Source of the DNA: Caulobacteraceae bacterium
GTDB taxonomy: Bacteria; Pseudomonadota; Alphaproteobacteria; Caulobacterales; Caulobacteraceae
Assembly (NCBI GenBank): GCA_004144935.1
Contig: SDZP01000226.1
Coordinates: 1 to 5,783, forward strand
Reading direction: 5' to 3'
DNA length: 5,783 nucleotides
Shown here: positions 5,559 through 5,783 of the stretch, in pieces
Layout of the letters: the number at the start of each line of letters is the position of its first letter
Numbering within the stretch: position 1 is the stretch's first letter
The notes under the pieces: generated by a model
What the model was told of the DNA's origin: nothing
What the model saw: only the letters and a program-made list of their open reading frames with translations
Databases searched by the model: none
Translations under genes and position numbers: made by a program

Positions 5559-5783
5559 GTGAGGAAGACCGGAAAGACCGCCGCTTTTCTGCCGCTTGGC
5601 GTCGGCGTGGGTCTGGCGCTCGGCTCGGCGCTGGGGGTGGCGACCGATAACCTGGCGCTGGGCCTTGCGCTCGGCGTGGCGCTGGGGGCCAGCTTCGGCG
5701 TAGCCATGATGGCCAGCCAGACGAAGAAACGCCGCGGCGACGGCGGCGACGGCGACGGCGGCGATGGCGGCCCGCACTACGGG
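5559..5783 (+). CDS. Small glycine-zipper membrane protein, 3' truncated
   Basis: A GTG at 5559 opens 75 codons that reach the right edge without a stop. The protein has a short basic start (MRKTGKT), then two hydrophobic Gly/Ala/Leu segments at residues 9-28 and 32-51 joined by TDN, predicting a membrane hairpin with small residues spaced for tight helix packing. A KKRR stretch (56-59) follows, then a Gly/Asp-rich tail. Segment two repeats segment one at a 17-residue offset (LALGSALGVA against LALGLALGVA). The layout resembles small bacterial glycine-zipper proteins of unknown function; I cannot assign a role. It is divergent from trxB with 52 bp between starts. The reverse strand here is also open, but codes only for an implausible Ser/Pro-rich extension of trxB. 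Confidence 0.7.
   Translation, partial: MRKTGKTAAFLPLGVGVGLALGSALGVATDNLALGLALGVALGASFGVAMMASQTKKRRGDGGDGDGGDGGPHYG
5736..5765 (+). repeat. 15-bp tandem repeat coding for Gly/Asp tail
   Basis: Two adjacent 15-bp units (5736-5750 and 5751-5765) differ only in the last base (C against T). Both encode GDGGD within the glycine-zipper protein. Because the unit is a multiple of three, changes in copy number would lengthen or shorten the tail without breaking the frame. Confidence 0.7.

Noticed and set aside
5507..5707. A 67-codon N-terminal extension of trxB
   Set aside because: It is Ser/Pro/Thr-rich, absent from the TrxB family, antisense to a plausible glycine-zipper gene, and would run across the candidate promoter.

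Overview
The window is a GC-rich piece of chromosome (roughly two-thirds G+C by eye), densely packed with genes. It looks alphaproteobacterial and most like Caulobacterales (Caulobacter, Phenylobacterium or Brevundimonas type). This rests on the codon bias, the style of the PAS hybrid kinase and the SleB-like hydrolase, and the rarity of GANTC (the CcrM methylation site) in coding DNA with clustering in the gaps between genes. The genus assignment is inference.

Layout, left to right. (1) Positions 1-67, minus strand: the first 22 codons of a lipoprotein precursor that runs off the left edge. (2) Positions 198-2564, minus strand: a 788-residue membrane-bound hybrid histidine kinase with four predicted membrane segments, two PAS domains, HisKA, an ATPase domain and a C-terminal receiver. 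(3) Positions 2565-2726: a divergent control region with two short palindromes, a weak sigma-70-like promoter, a GANTC site and a possible 23-codon upstream ORF. (4) Positions 2727-3983, plus strand: an exported SleB/CwlJ-type cell-wall hydrolase. (5) Positions 3984-4016: a short gap between convergent genes with a terminator-like hairpin. (6) Positions 4017-4499, minus strand: a GNAT acetyltransferase, overlapping the stop of the gene before it. (7) Positions 4499-5506, minus strand: thioredoxin reductase trxB, with a -10 element so close to its ATG that the mRNA may be leaderless. (8) Positions 5559-5783, plus strand: the start of a small glycine-zipper membrane protein, cut by the right edge.

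Functionally these are mostly separate chromosomal units. trxB and the acetyltransferase form a probable two-gene operon. The kinase is divergent from the hydrolase and may be cotranscribed with the downstream lipoprotein gene, so an envelope-related theme (sensor kinase, peptidoglycan hydrolase, lipoprotein) is possible but only suggested by proximity. I see no mobile element, CRISPR array, tRNA or rRNA. No clearly new multi-gene system is visible. The items most worth a second look are the GANTC distribution, the divergent control region with an in-frame stop just upstream of the hydrolase start, and the repeat-built glycine-zipper protein.
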